20,412 bases of DNA, taken from positions 1 through 20,412 of IMG/VR virus record IMGVR_UViG_3300017783_000273, one strand, 5' to 3'. The position numbers were made by a program, and so were the translations under genes. Source of the DNA: a virus. The notes below the pieces were generated by a model that ran no database searches, was not told the origin of the DNA, and worked only from the letters and a program-made list of their open reading frames with translations. Below, piece after piece: positions 5,879 through 14,700 of this stretch; position 1 is the stretch's first letter; every line of letters starts with the position of its first letter.

Positions 5879-6603
5879 GCGAGAGCTTGATGGAAGGCAA
5901 TGAAGCGCCAGCAGCAGAAGAGCAGCGTGACTTTGTTGTAGCAGAAGATAGTCAGCCAGAACGTCCTGAATGGTTACCTGAGAAGTATAGCAGTGGTGAA
6001 GACTTAGCTAAGGCATACAAGGAGCTTGAGTCAAAGCTGGGAACTAAGGAAGAAGACATTCGCAGCAAGCTTCTTGAAGAAATTCAGGCTGAAGCATTTG
6101 GAGATCGGCCCGATTCTGCTGGCGATTATCAGCTTCCTGATATTGTTGATAATGATCTTGCTGTAGATAATGAGTTACTACAGTGGTGGTCAGAGCATTC
6201 ATTTGAAAACGGCTATGGTCAAGAAGAGTTTCAGAAGGGTATTGAGATGTATGCTCAAGCCGTTAATGGAAGCCAACCTGATCTTGAGGCTGAAGCTTCA
6301 AAACTTGGCGACAATGCAAATGACCGCATTCAAGCGGCGTCTATGTTTGCAAACAAGTTTTTTCCAGAGCAATCTTTGCCAGCTATTGAGCGCATGTGTG
6401 AAAGTCATGAAGGTATTCTTGCTCTTGAGGCAATCATGGAGGCAACTAAGGATGGTTCGTTTTCTGATGGTACTCAGCCTACAGGTCAGACAACTCAAGC
6501 TGAGTTAGATCAAATGATGCAAGATCCTAGATACTGGGATAAGAATGACACTGCTTACGTTAAGCAGGTAGAAGAGGGCTTTAAGCGTCTTTATGGAGGT
6601 TAA
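5875..6603 (+). CDS. Capsid assembly scaffolding protein
   Basis: This 242-aa acidic protein lies between the portal and the capsid genes, the usual place for the T7 gp9-type scaffold. The N-terminal third is disordered-looking and acidic, with the typical element RPEWLPEKYSSGEDLAKAYK-ELE. The C-terminus is a short helix ending VEEGFKRLYGG, preceded by DPRYWDKNDTAYVKQ, a pattern seen at the end of marine podophage scaffolds. It would direct capsid-shell assembly and then leave. ATG 5875 overlaps the upstream stop (ATGA), and the last 11 nt overlap the next gene. Confidence 0.85.
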   Translation: MSESLMEGNEAPAAEEQRDFVVAEDSQPERPEWLPEKYSSGEDLAKAYKELESKLGTKEEDIRSKLLEEIQAEAFGDRPDSAGDYQLPDIVDNDLAVDNELLQWWSEHSFENGYGQEEFQKGIEMYAQAVNGSQPDLEAEASKLGDNANDRIQAASMFANKFFPEQSLPAIERMCESHEGILALEAIMEATKDGSFSDGTQPTGQTTQAELDQMMQDPRYWDKNDTAYVKQVEEGFKRLYGG

Positions 6604-7114
6604 GATTCTTAAGAGGGGTAAGTTTTACTTAACCCCTTTTACTCTTGACCATATTGATGAGGTTGCTGCCAATCTAAGTCATGAGAATATAAGAGAGCTT
6701 GAAATCCTTGGACACTTGGATATTAAGCAAGCCATTACAGAAATGTACGAATGCTCTGAATGTTACCTAGTTCGCAAGGAGGGTGAAGTATTTACTGCAG
6801 TTGGTGGCCTTTGGTATAACGAAGACCAAGATTACCCCCAGATGTTCTTTATGTTTTCTCATAAAATCAAAGAAAACTTTACATCTATTGCTCGCGGCTC
6901 AAAGATGTTGCTTAATTATTTAGAGCAAACGCAGCCTCAAATGACTATGACTATACTTGCTGACTATGAGCTTATGGTGGACTGGGCAGTGTGGCTTGGC
7001 TTTGAGCCAGTGGGAGTAAGCATATCACCTCCGCATAAGTACGTTGATTTTGTGCGTTGCAATCCAAACAAAAAAAGTGTTTACGATGGGGAATTACGGC
7101 CCATAACGCACTGA
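6593..7114 (+). CDS. T7 gp13-like protein with GNAT-like fold (173 aa)
   Basis: ATG 6593 overlaps the scaffold gene by 11 nt, inside its GGAGG-like end. The region IRELEILGHLDIKQAITEMY, then GEVFTAVGGLWYN, then a helical stretch with IARGSKMLLNYL, and VDWAVWLGFEPVG follows the layout of the T7 gp13 family, small proteins with an acetyltransferase (GNAT)-like fold. T7 gp13 is needed for normal virion morphogenesis. The GNAT acetyl-CoA loop is not well kept here, so catalysis is doubtful. The position between scaffold and capsid suggests a role in head assembly. The TGA stop at 7112-7114 is followed by a 79-nt non-coding leader. Confidence 0.7.
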   Translation: MEVKILKRGKFYLTPFTLDHIDEVAANLSHENIRELEILGHLDIKQAITEMYECSECYLVRKEGEVFTAVGGLWYNEDQDYPQMFFMFSHKIKENFTSIARGSKMLLNYLEQTQPQMTMTILADYELMVDWAVWLGFEPVGVSISPPHKYVDFVRCNPNKKSVYDGELRPITH

Positions 7115-7125
7115 AAGGCCCGAAA

Positions 7126-7168
7126 GGATACCCTTGCCGAAGTGAAAGAGTGGATACCCGTTGGCAAC
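7126..7168 (+). promoter_or_regulatory. Structured 5' leader of the capsid gene with tandem GGATACCC
   Basis: Within the 79-nt gap before the capsid gene, GGATACCC occurs twice (7126-7133 and 7152-7159), 26 nt apart. Each copy is followed at once by a small inverted repeat: CTTGCCGAAG (7133-7142) and GTTGGCAAC (7160-7168). Their loops contain complementary GCC and GGC. Alternatively TTGCCGA (7134-7140) can pair with TTGGCAA (7161-7167) to enclose the second repeat. The capsid ribosome site AGGA (7183-7186) lies 7 nt before ATG 7194. A role in mRNA stability or translation of the most abundant virion protein is inferred. Confidence 0.45.
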
Positions 7169-7193
7169 TGTAACTTCAAAATAGGACTGTAAA

Positions 7194-8003
7194 ATGGCTA
7201 ATACTATTGACCAAGCTTTTATCAAACAGTTTGAATCAGAAGTTCACATGGCATATCAGCGTATGGGTTCTAAACTCCGCAACACAGTACGCTCAACCAA
7301 TGTGACTGGTTCAACTGCACGTTTCCAAGTAATTGGAAAGGGCACTGCATCAACTAAAACACGCAATGGCGATGTTTCTACAATGGAACTAGCGCACACC
7401 AATGTCGAAGCGACTATGGCTGATTACTATGCAGCTGAGTACATCGACAAGCTGGATGAATTGAAAATCAACATCAACGAGCGTCAAGCTGTAGCGCAAT
7501 CTGCTGCTGCTGCCTTGGGTCGCCAAACTGATGCTTTGATTGTAGCGGCTATGGATGCTGGTGCTAACTCAACTCAAATTGCTGATACAACTGGAGCGCT
7601 TGCTAAAGCAGATCTTCTTACCTTGTTCCAAACATTTGGTGCAGAAGATATTCCAGAAGACGGACAACGCTACTTGGCTATGTCTCCTGCTGGATTTGCT
7701 GACTTGTTTAACATCAATGAGTTTGCTTCATCAGACTACGTTGGGCCACAAAGCCTTCCGTTTGCTGGTGGCATGACAATGAAAGAGTTCTTGGGATTCA
7801 AGATCTTCTCAACTTCAGCAGTAGCTGGCGGCAAAAACTTTGCTTACCACGCTCGCGCTGTGGGCATTGGAATTAACTCTGATGTTCAAACCGAGGTTAA
7901 TTATGTACCGCAGAAGGTAGCGCACCTTGCGACATCAATGATGTCTATGGGCTCTGTCGTTATCGATGATGACGGTGTATTTGAAGTTCTCGACAACAAC
8001 TAA
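7194..8003 (+). CDS. Major capsid protein (HK97-fold, short podovirus form)
   Basis: This 269-aa protein begins MANTIDQAFIKQFESEVHMA, followed by GSKLRNTVRSTNVTGSTARF and the YIDKLDELKININERQAVAQ region, then ALGRQTDALIVAAM. This order is typical of the phage capsid family in marine podophages. It is shorter than T7 gp10A (345 aa) but complete: the C-terminal sheet (VVIDDDGVFEVLDNN) ends at TAA 8001-8003. All nine arginines use CGT or CGC, in contrast to frequent AGA/AGG in the neighbouring tail genes, as expected for a highly expressed gene. It has its own structured leader upstream and a hairpin immediately downstream. Confidence 0.9.
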   Translation: MANTIDQAFIKQFESEVHMAYQRMGSKLRNTVRSTNVTGSTARFQVIGKGTASTKTRNGDVSTMELAHTNVEATMADYYAAEYIDKLDELKININERQAVAQSAAAALGRQTDALIVAAMDAGANSTQIADTTGALAKADLLTLFQTFGAEDIPEDGQRYLAMSPAGFADLFNINEFASSDYVGPQSLPFAGGMTMKEFLGFKIFSTSAVAGGKNFAYHARAVGIGINSDVQTEVNYVPQKVAHLATSMMSMGSVVIDDDGVFEVLDNN

Positions 8004-8004
8004 T

Positions 8005-8010
8005 AGGAGG
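8005..8010 (+). promoter_or_regulatory. Distant ribosome-binding site of the tail adaptor gene
   Basis: AGGAGG follows the capsid stop by 1 nt and ends 24 nt before the adaptor ATG at 8035. No other purine-rich site lies closer. The hairpin 8009-8026 sits between them and overlaps the last two G. If it folds, AGGA (8005-8008) is brought to an effective distance of about 8 nt from the start codon. Confidence 0.4.
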
Positions 8011-8026
8011 GGGGCGAAAGCCCCCT
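8009..8026 (+). terminator. GAAA-loop hairpin after the capsid gene
   Basis: A 7-bp stem is formed by 8009-8015 (GGGGGGC) and 8020-8026 (GCCCCCT, the outermost pair a G-T wobble), closed by a GAAA tetraloop at 8016-8019. It lies 6 nt after the capsid stop. The following bases are TAACTTCTT, so the U-run is weak. The position matches T7 T-phi, between capsid gene 10 and adaptor gene 11, and it may act as a partial terminator or an mRNA-stabilising element. Confidence 0.6.
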
Positions 8027-8034
8027 AACTTCTT

Positions 8035-8613
8035 ATGCCAGCAAATACAGCAATCAAAATATGCTCCCGCGCTTCTATACTAATGGGTGGCTCTCCTATC
8101 CAATCGTTTGATGAGGGAACGGCTGAAGCTGATGTGGTTGACGCTGTATATGAAGACGTTGCTCGCGCTGCGCTAACTAACTCAAGATGGCGATTTGCCA
8201 CCAATCAACAGCAGATTAGTAGACTTGTAGCGGCACCAACTGGTCGATACGATGCAGCTTACCAGCTTCCGTCTGATCTTCTTATGCTAAGTGCTATAAC
8301 AATAAACGATGAGCCAATTATCTATGATACTTATGGAGATAAGGCTTATTGCGATGCTAACGAGACTGAGGTTCTTGTAGCTGATTATATATTTAGAGCA
8401 GATGAGGCTTACTGGCCTCCTTACTTTACAATGGCTGTAGAGTTTCAAGTAGCTGCTATGCTTTCTATTTCTGTTGCGCGTGATGCTCAGCTAGCTTCTT
8501 TGATGGAGCAAAAGGGTGAGCAGTTCTTGATGAGAGCGCGTAGACTTGATTCACAGCAGCAAACAACTAAAAAGCTAAACACTTCGAGGTTTATAAGTCA
8601 AAGGCGTAGCTAA
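8035..8613 (+). CDS. Tail adaptor / tail tubular protein A (T7 gp11-like)
   Basis: The 192-aa product begins MPANTAIKICSRASILMGGS and contains AALTNSRWRFATNQQQISRL and a YQLPSDLLMLSAITIND segment, the pattern of gp11-type gatekeeper proteins (196 aa in T7). It would form the ring joining the portal to the nozzle. The C-terminal helix (QLASLMEQKGEQFLMRARRL) and a basic tail are also usual. Arginine codons here include AGA and AGG, unlike the capsid gene. The TAA stop overlaps the next ATG (TAATG, 8611-8615). Confidence 0.85.
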   Translation: MPANTAIKICSRASILMGGSPIQSFDEGTAEADVVDAVYEDVARAALTNSRWRFATNQQQISRLVAAPTGRYDAAYQLPSDLLMLSAITINDEPIIYDTYGDKAYCDANETEVLVADYIFRADEAYWPPYFTMAVEFQVAAMLSISVARDAQLASLMEQKGEQFLMRARRLDSQQQTTKKLNTSRFISQRRS

Positions 8614-11282
8614 TGCAGAAAGTTAGAGTACCACAGAATAGCTTTCAATTTGGCGAAATCAGCGACTCTTTGATAACAAGAACCGATTCTCCTGTGTATT
8701 CCTCATCTGCGCAGAGAATAGAGAATATGGTTGTTACAGCAGAGGGTTCTCTTAAAAAGAGATACGGATTAAAAAACCATTACAACTATTCAATTACTTA
8801 TAGCAGCTCTTATCCTGAGCAATCTCATTTATTTAAGTTCGAGTTTGATGACAATGAAGCTTATGTTGTTTCTGTAGAGCATCAGAAAATTCGTTGCTTC
8901 TTCTTAGATAATTCTGGAACCTACACTACTGCTGGTGTCTTACATTTAGTAGAAACTATTACTCAAGATACAAGCAGTAATGCTCTGCCCTTTGATCAAG
9001 AGTATTTGCAGGAATATACATTTGCTCAGTACGGCGATGTAATGTTTATATGTCATCCTCTGTTTGCACCGCGTATGCTTACAAGAACTGCCTTAGACGC
9101 ATTTGAAGTTAGTGTTTATAGCTTTGATCAGCGCGCTGATAATAAAGTTACTTATCAACCTTACTCTACGTTTCAAGCTAATGATGTGACGCTAGATCCA
9201 TCAGCAATAACTGGCACTGGAATTACATTAACAACGAGCGCAGATTATTGGGTTCCAGATCATGTTGGGGTTACTATTAGGTATCACGAATCTGAAATCT
9301 TAATTACAGGTTATACCTCGGCAACAGTAGTTACTGGCAATGTTTTAGACACTCTTAAAATAAGATTGTCTGTTTTAAATCCATTAAGAACTGCTGATGG
9401 TTCTAATCTTGTTGAGGTCACTCATTTAAATCATGGCCTTAATGTTGGTGATGCAATTACGATTGAGGGTGCTAGCGCAACTGGTGGAATTAACACTGCT
9501 CAATTAAATGTTACTGATCAAGTCAGAGAAATTATTGACGATAATACTTATACCTATCAGGCTGGTGGAGCCGCTAATGATAGTGAAGATGGTGGTGGTA
9601 ATGTTAAAGTAGTTTCACATGCGCCCATTCGAGATTGGGATGAGCAGTCTTGGTCAGCTGTTCGAGGCTATCCCGCTGCTGTGACATTCCATGAAAACCG
9701 TTTGTGCTTTGGTGGAACAATAGCAGAGCCAGATAATATTTGGATGAGTAAAGTTGGTAGCTTTTTTAACTTTGATGTAGGTGAAGCTGCTGACGCAGAT
9801 TCAATACAGATTGTTGCTGCAACGGGTGATGTAAACCAAATCAGATATATGGTTTCTAACCGTGACTTGCAGATCTTTACTGCGACTGGTGAATTGTATG
9901 TACCTACTTACTTGAATCAAGCCATTACCCCAACAAATGCTCAGATCAGAAAGCAAACACCATATGGCACTGAGTTTGTTCAGCCTTCTTCTATTGATGG
10001 CGCTACTATCTTTGCAGAAATGGGCGGCAGGACTGTAAGGGAATACTTATACACAGATACAGAAGAGGCTTACACTGCGACTTCAATATCTACTATTGCT
10101 TCCCACTTAATAGATAAGCCTAAGTATTTAGCTGTTGCTCATAGTGGCTTTGGATTGCCAGATTCATACGCAGCCATAACTTTGTCAAATGGTGATATAT
10201 CTTTGTTTAGCTCTAACAGGGCTGAGAAGAAAGCCTCTTGGACTAGAGTTACTACAGATGGAACTTTTTCTTCTGTATGCGCTATTCACGACAGGTTGTT
10301 TGTTAATGTTTGGTACAATAACAAGCTTAATCTTTGTGAGTTTCACGACAATATATTCTTAGATAACTATAGTGTTCTTCAAGTTCAGCAGCTTGGTGGG
10401 TTATTTGACTCTGGGTTTAATAACAACTCAACCCCTGTTGAATACACATCTGGAGCAAGCACTGCCACTTGGTATTATCCGGCAGGAACATATGACGTTA
10501 ATTGGACAGTTGGTTCTGGTAGCCGCATAGATCTTAATATGACTAGGCTCCATTCGGATACTTATCCAAATGAAGTGTTTTATTTAGCTGAGTATCCTTT
10601 GCTTGCAGGTATAACCTATAGGCTGACATTTAGAATGCTTTTGCTTAGACAGGATATTAAGTATCAAATTATTGACGCCACTGATGATAGCGTAGTAGTT
10701 GATGGGTCTACTGGAAGTTATCCTAATGGATTGGATGAAACATTTATTCTTACCAGTAAGCTTAGCAATCCTAAAATTAAATTTATAATTGAAGGGGAGC
10801 CCGCAACTCTTGGGTTTTATGTTAATTTTGACAGAATAACATTGCAGATAGATTCTTTTGTTTATGACCTGAGTGATACTCTTGAGCCAAATTCAGAAGT
10901 TTATTTGTTCGATACCTCTGACAACTCTTTAATAGGTTTGTTTACTTTAGACTCAGAATCCAAAATAGATTTAAGTGCTTATACAGGAAGAACTATTGCA
11001 ATCGGTCAGGCGTTTACATCAAAGATTATTACCAATCCTGTAGACGCAAACTTAGGCAATGGCCCTGCTACTGGTGAAGTTAGGGGTATTACGAATGTGG
11101 TTGTTGACGTTAAGAATACCGAATCAATGAAGGTGAACAGCAGACCAGTTATAAATTCTAACTTTACTGGAAAGAAGGAAGTTAGATTACTAGGTTATAA
11201 TAGAAATCCACAGATAACTATTGAGCAGGATTCACCAGTTAGTATGCAAGTAAATGGATTAGTAGCGGAGTTAATAGTCTAA
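8613..11282 (+). CDS. Tail nozzle / tail tubular protein B (T7 gp12-like) with extra domain
   Basis: The 889-aa product starts VRVPQNSFQFGEISDSLITR after M-Q-K and contains SSSAQRIENMVVTAEGSLKK and DEQSWSAVRGYPAAVTFHEN, hallmarks of the gp12-type nozzle. It would form the distal tail tube that contacts the cell surface. It is about 95 aa longer than T7 gp12 (794 aa). The excess is explained by a stretch at about residues 600-747 that looks like an inserted beta-sandwich: TYDVNWTVGSGSRIDLNM, LAGITYRLTFRMLL, YQIIDATDDSVVVDG and FYVNFDRITLQI. After it the family sequence resumes with SKIDLSAYTGRTIAIGQAFT and GITNVVVDVKNTESMKV. The start and stop overlap the neighbours (TAATG at both ends). Confidence 0.87.
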   Translation: MQKVRVPQNSFQFGEISDSLITRTDSPVYSSSAQRIENMVVTAEGSLKKRYGLKNHYNYSITYSSSYPEQSHLFKFEFDDNEAYVVSVEHQKIRCFFLDNSGTYTTAGVLHLVETITQDTSSNALPFDQEYLQEYTFAQYGDVMFICHPLFAPRMLTRTALDAFEVSVYSFDQRADNKVTYQPYSTFQANDVTLDPSAITGTGITLTTSADYWVPDHVGVTIRYHESEILITGYTSATVVTGNVLDTLKIRLSVLNPLRTADGSNLVEVTHLNHGLNVGDAITIEGASATGGINTAQLNVTDQVREIIDDNTYTYQAGGAANDSEDGGGNVKVVSHAPIRDWDEQSWSAVRGYPAAVTFHENRLCFGGTIAEPDNIWMSKVGSFFNFDVGEAADADSIQIVAATGDVNQIRYMVSNRDLQIFTATGELYVPTYLNQAITPTNAQIRKQTPYGTEFVQPSSIDGATIFAEMGGRTVREYLYTDTEEAYTATSISTIASHLIDKPKYLAVAHSGFGLPDSYAAITLSNGDISLFSSNRAEKKASWTRVTTDGTFSSVCAIHDRLFVNVWYNNKLNLCEFHDNIFLDNYSVLQVQQLGGLFDSGFNNNSTPVEYTSGASTATWYYPAGTYDVNWTVGSGSRIDLNMTRLHSDTYPNEVFYLAEYPLLAGITYRLTFRMLLLRQDIKYQIIDATDDSVVVDGSTGSYPNGLDETFILTSKLSNPKIKFIIEGEPATLGFYVNFDRITLQIDSFVYDLSDTLEPNSEVYLFDTSDNSLIGLFTLDSESKIDLSAYTGRTIAIGQAFTSKIITNPVDANLGNGPATGEVRGITNVVVDVKNTESMKVNSRPVINSNFTGKKEVRLLGYNRNPQITIEQDSPVSMQVNGLVAELIV

Positions 11283-11743
11283 TGGACCCAATAACAATTG
11301 CTATGATTGGATCAAGTGCATTAAGTGTATTTGGTCAAATATCTGCAGGACAAGCAGCTCAAGAAGCAGCAAAGCTTAATGCTTTTAACATTAAGACTGA
11401 TAAAGAAATTAATAAAGCTCAGGCGATGCAACAGGCTCGCGCTAGAAAAGAAGAATATGATCTAGCTACCTCTGCTAACATTGCTGCATTTTATGCTGCT
11501 GGTCGTGATGTTGGCTCAGATAAGAGTGTTCAAGCTTTTCTTGAAAGACAAAAAGATATTGTTGGCAGTGATCTTGGGCGTATTGCGAGACAACAAAATA
11601 TACAAGGAATGAAATCTGAAATGGCTGCTATGGCTGAAAAACGCCGTGGTAGAAATGCTTATACTTCTTCTTTGTTTAGTGCCGCTGGTACTGTGGCTCA
11701 AGGGCTCTATGAATATCAAACTACAAAAGCAACACCGGAGTAA
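11282..11743 (+). CDS. Internal virion protein, T7 gp14-like by position (153 aa)
   Basis: The N-terminus ITIAMIGSSALSVFGQISAG is a hydrophobic, probably membrane-interacting helix. It is followed by a long Ala/Gln/Arg-rich helical region (KAQAMQQARARKEEY) and SANIAAFYAAGRDVGSDKSV. This layout and the place right after the nozzle gene match gp14-type ejection proteins (196 aa in T7). Such proteins are thought to form the outer-membrane end of the DNA-ejection channel. ATG 11282 overlaps the nozzle stop, and the next gene starts 3 nt after TAA 11741-11743. Confidence 0.75.
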   Translation: MDPITIAMIGSSALSVFGQISAGQAAQEAAKLNAFNIKTDKEINKAQAMQQARARKEEYDLATSANIAAFYAAGRDVGSDKSVQAFLERQKDIVGSDLGRIARQQNIQGMKSEMAAMAEKRRGRNAYTSSLFSAAGTVAQGLYEYQTTKATPE

Positions 11744-11746
11744 ACT

Positions 11747-14700
11747 ATGGCTGTAATTAGAGAAAGAACAAGAGTCTTTAATCAGCCAGTTGGTGTTGTC
11801 AGAGCGGATGCTGGAAGCGAAGACATTGGTCGCGCAATAAGCAATGTGGCTTCTACATTTCAACAAATTGCTTTTCGTGAAGCTGCTGAAAACGCTCAGA
11901 AGAAAGGCATAGAGATTGCCGAGTCTGTTGAGGAAAAAAAACTAAGAACAATTAATCCAGATACAGGTAAGCCAGAAGCATTCAAAGCCCCTAAAGGATT
12001 TGGTCGTATAGCATCTGCTGCTTATCAAAGTGTTATTGATAAGAGATACGAAGACTCAATTGGCACTGAGCTTAGAGTTAAGGCTCAAGAGATTGCTCTG
12101 AAATACCAGTATGACCCTGAATCATATGATGAAGTAATGAGTAATTACATTGGTCAAATGGCTGATGGCGCTGAAGGCAAGTATAAAACATTTGTAGAAA
12201 CAACAGGCGCTAAGTTCTTAGCTCTTACAAAACTAAATATTCAAGAGCGGGTTGCCTCAAGATCTAGGCAGAATGCTGCTGGATCTATTCTTACTGGAAT
12301 TAGTGCGAGTCAAGACGATGCTTATAGCCTTGCTCGTGCTGGTGGCTTTATTGCTCGTGAAAACGAGGACGTTAGTGAGGCTCAAGCAATACACGATAGA
12401 GAGTTTGCCAATGCTCAGAATGGTGTATCTTCTGCGCTGTTAAAGGTTGGCGCTGATCAGACTGCCTCACGGCAACTTAAGCAATCTATTGCGTTGGGTG
12501 CTGTTGAGTATCTTCTTTCTGGCACTGCAAACAAATCAGAGCGCAATGCAATTGATCTTGCTATCCGAACTCGCGGTAATCAGATGGCAGGATTGCCAAA
12601 GGGTTTGCAAGAAGAAGTTAAAAGTCTTTTAGCTTATGTTGAGCCAGCAAACATAGAAGCGGTTCTTAGACATAGCTCGGTTGTATCTAGTGATTACAAT
12701 GCTGTTGAGCAGGATCAAATCCAGCAAGCATCGAATCTAGCGAAGCTAAAAGCAAGACAGCTAGAGCTTACTTTACCTGATACTCTTGAAGCACTGTTTA
12801 CTACATCTAGCCTTAATGCGTCTGATGCCTTTACCTCAGATGAGGCTTACTCGATACAAGCTGGCCTTAACTTAACAGATGATCTGTATACAAATTTTCA
12901 GTCTAAGTTAGATCAACGTTTCTTATCTGATCAGACTTATTCAAGATCAGAACGAGAGAGCGATCTAAAGGATGCTCGTCAGAATCTTCTTCGCCCTTAC
13001 TTAATTCAAGCGGCTGCTGAAGGTAATATAGAAGAGTTTCGGATTGCATTAGTAAGCAATAATCCAGAAGATATGAGTAAGCTGTCGTTAAAGCAGCGCA
13101 CATTTATTTCTGAGATTTACAACACTGACTTCTTTGATCCCAATGAAGACACTGGGTTTGCTAGAGAAGTTCTATCAGCAAACATTAATCAGATTAGAAA
13201 AGACAGAGATAGAGATAATTTACGTCTTGATATTTACAACTCAGTAACAGAAGCCGCAACTGCTGCTGAAGCTGGTGCGCTTCGTGACGAAGAGTTTAAT
13301 TCTTTAGTGGCTAGAATTAAAGGCAGCGTTGGTCCAGATGGTTTAACGGCAGATAAAGCTGCATCTGAGTTAAACCGTCTAAATAAGTTTAGAGCTTTTG
13401 GTGAGGTTACAACCTTTGCTGCTCGCGCTAACTCTCGTAGTCTTAATAACCTTGCTGCATATGTAGACAGCCGAGGTAAGCGTGAAGGGATGTCGCCTGA
13501 TGTAGTTGCTGCTGGTAATCGGATCTTAGAAACCACAGATGACGTTGATGCTGTCGTTAGTAAGATTAATGGGCTTAGAGCAACAGTAGCTTCTGAAGAA
13601 GCGCAGATGAAAGATGCAATTGAGCTTCGCAATAATTCTATCCGTATTCGTGGTGGCGGCGGAAACGCTAACGATAAGGCTGACAGAGACATTAGTCAGG
13701 ATATGCTAGACAATGCTGGCATTGACTTGGCGCAGTTTGATCAGCTTCCCGATACACAACGGGCTGCTGCGCTTTCTATAATGAGAAGCGCTCCACCACA
13801 GGGATTAATAACTAATTTAGATAGAATTAGTTCTGGATTAAAAGTTCCTAATGCAGAACAGTATTTAGATCTGTTTGCTGTTCTATCCAATACTCCTACT
13901 GGAACTGGTACTTTTGTTAGTACGCTTGGGGATTCAATAAAAAATCCTCAACTTCTAACTGATATACATGAAATAAGGTTAATTACTGGTCAGGGCGTTA
14001 ATGAGATTGCAATGGACTTAATTGAGAGGCAGCGTGATCCTAAGTCTAAGCTTAATATGGATGTGGTTTTAGATAAGAAAACACCAACTGCATATGCCTT
14101 AGATCAAATAGGCGATCCTATTATTGCTGCTGAGTTAGCCCCTTTGGTTGAGTATATGGCACTTACTGGAAAAAGCGCATCGCAGATCGAGTCTGTTTTA
14201 GACACAACTGTTAATACAAAGTATGCAAAGAGCACCTTTATTGCTGATCCTCGTTTTCCTGCTGGTTCGATCAAGAGATCACGTTACTCTTTAGAGGCTG
14301 TATTTCCTGAGGAAGATGATCGTACTGCATTTATAGCAGCAGTAGAATCACAGCTTCCATTTGGATATTCGTTAGACCCAACTGTTACTGTTAAGGGAAC
14401 TACAGATATAGAGGTGGAAGATGTTAAGCGAGTGTACTTAGTTCCAGATGAAAGCACTTCTGGAGTAAATTACTTTTCTTACTTTGTAGATGAGAACGAA
14501 GAACTGCGCCCATTAATTATTGAGCAAGTTTCTAGAAAGGGCGAAAAGCCTGAGCTTATGTGGCCTACGTTTGATCGTAGTGATATTGCAGATCATACAG
14601 CTAAGAAGGCAAGTGTGCGTGATTCTGCATTAAAAGAGCAAGAGACAGAACAGAAAAGAAAGTTTCTTGTAAGAGAAGAGTTAGAAAACAGACTTAACCC

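Noticed and set aside
7115-7193. Hammerhead-type ribozyme in the capsid leader
   Set aside because: CTGAAAGG and GAAA elements look suggestive, but the CUGANGA core and a matching three-helix layout are missing.
7960-8003. Programmed frameshift at the capsid end, as in T7 gene 10A/10B
   Set aside because: No slippery heptamer or extended downstream frame is seen. The stop is followed at once by the hairpin and the next gene.
13234-13692. 152-aa antisense frame inside the gp15-like gene
   Set aside because: There is no ribosome site and the composition is Ser/Leu/Ala-rich as expected of a complementary frame. The sense strand is fully explained by a long gene.
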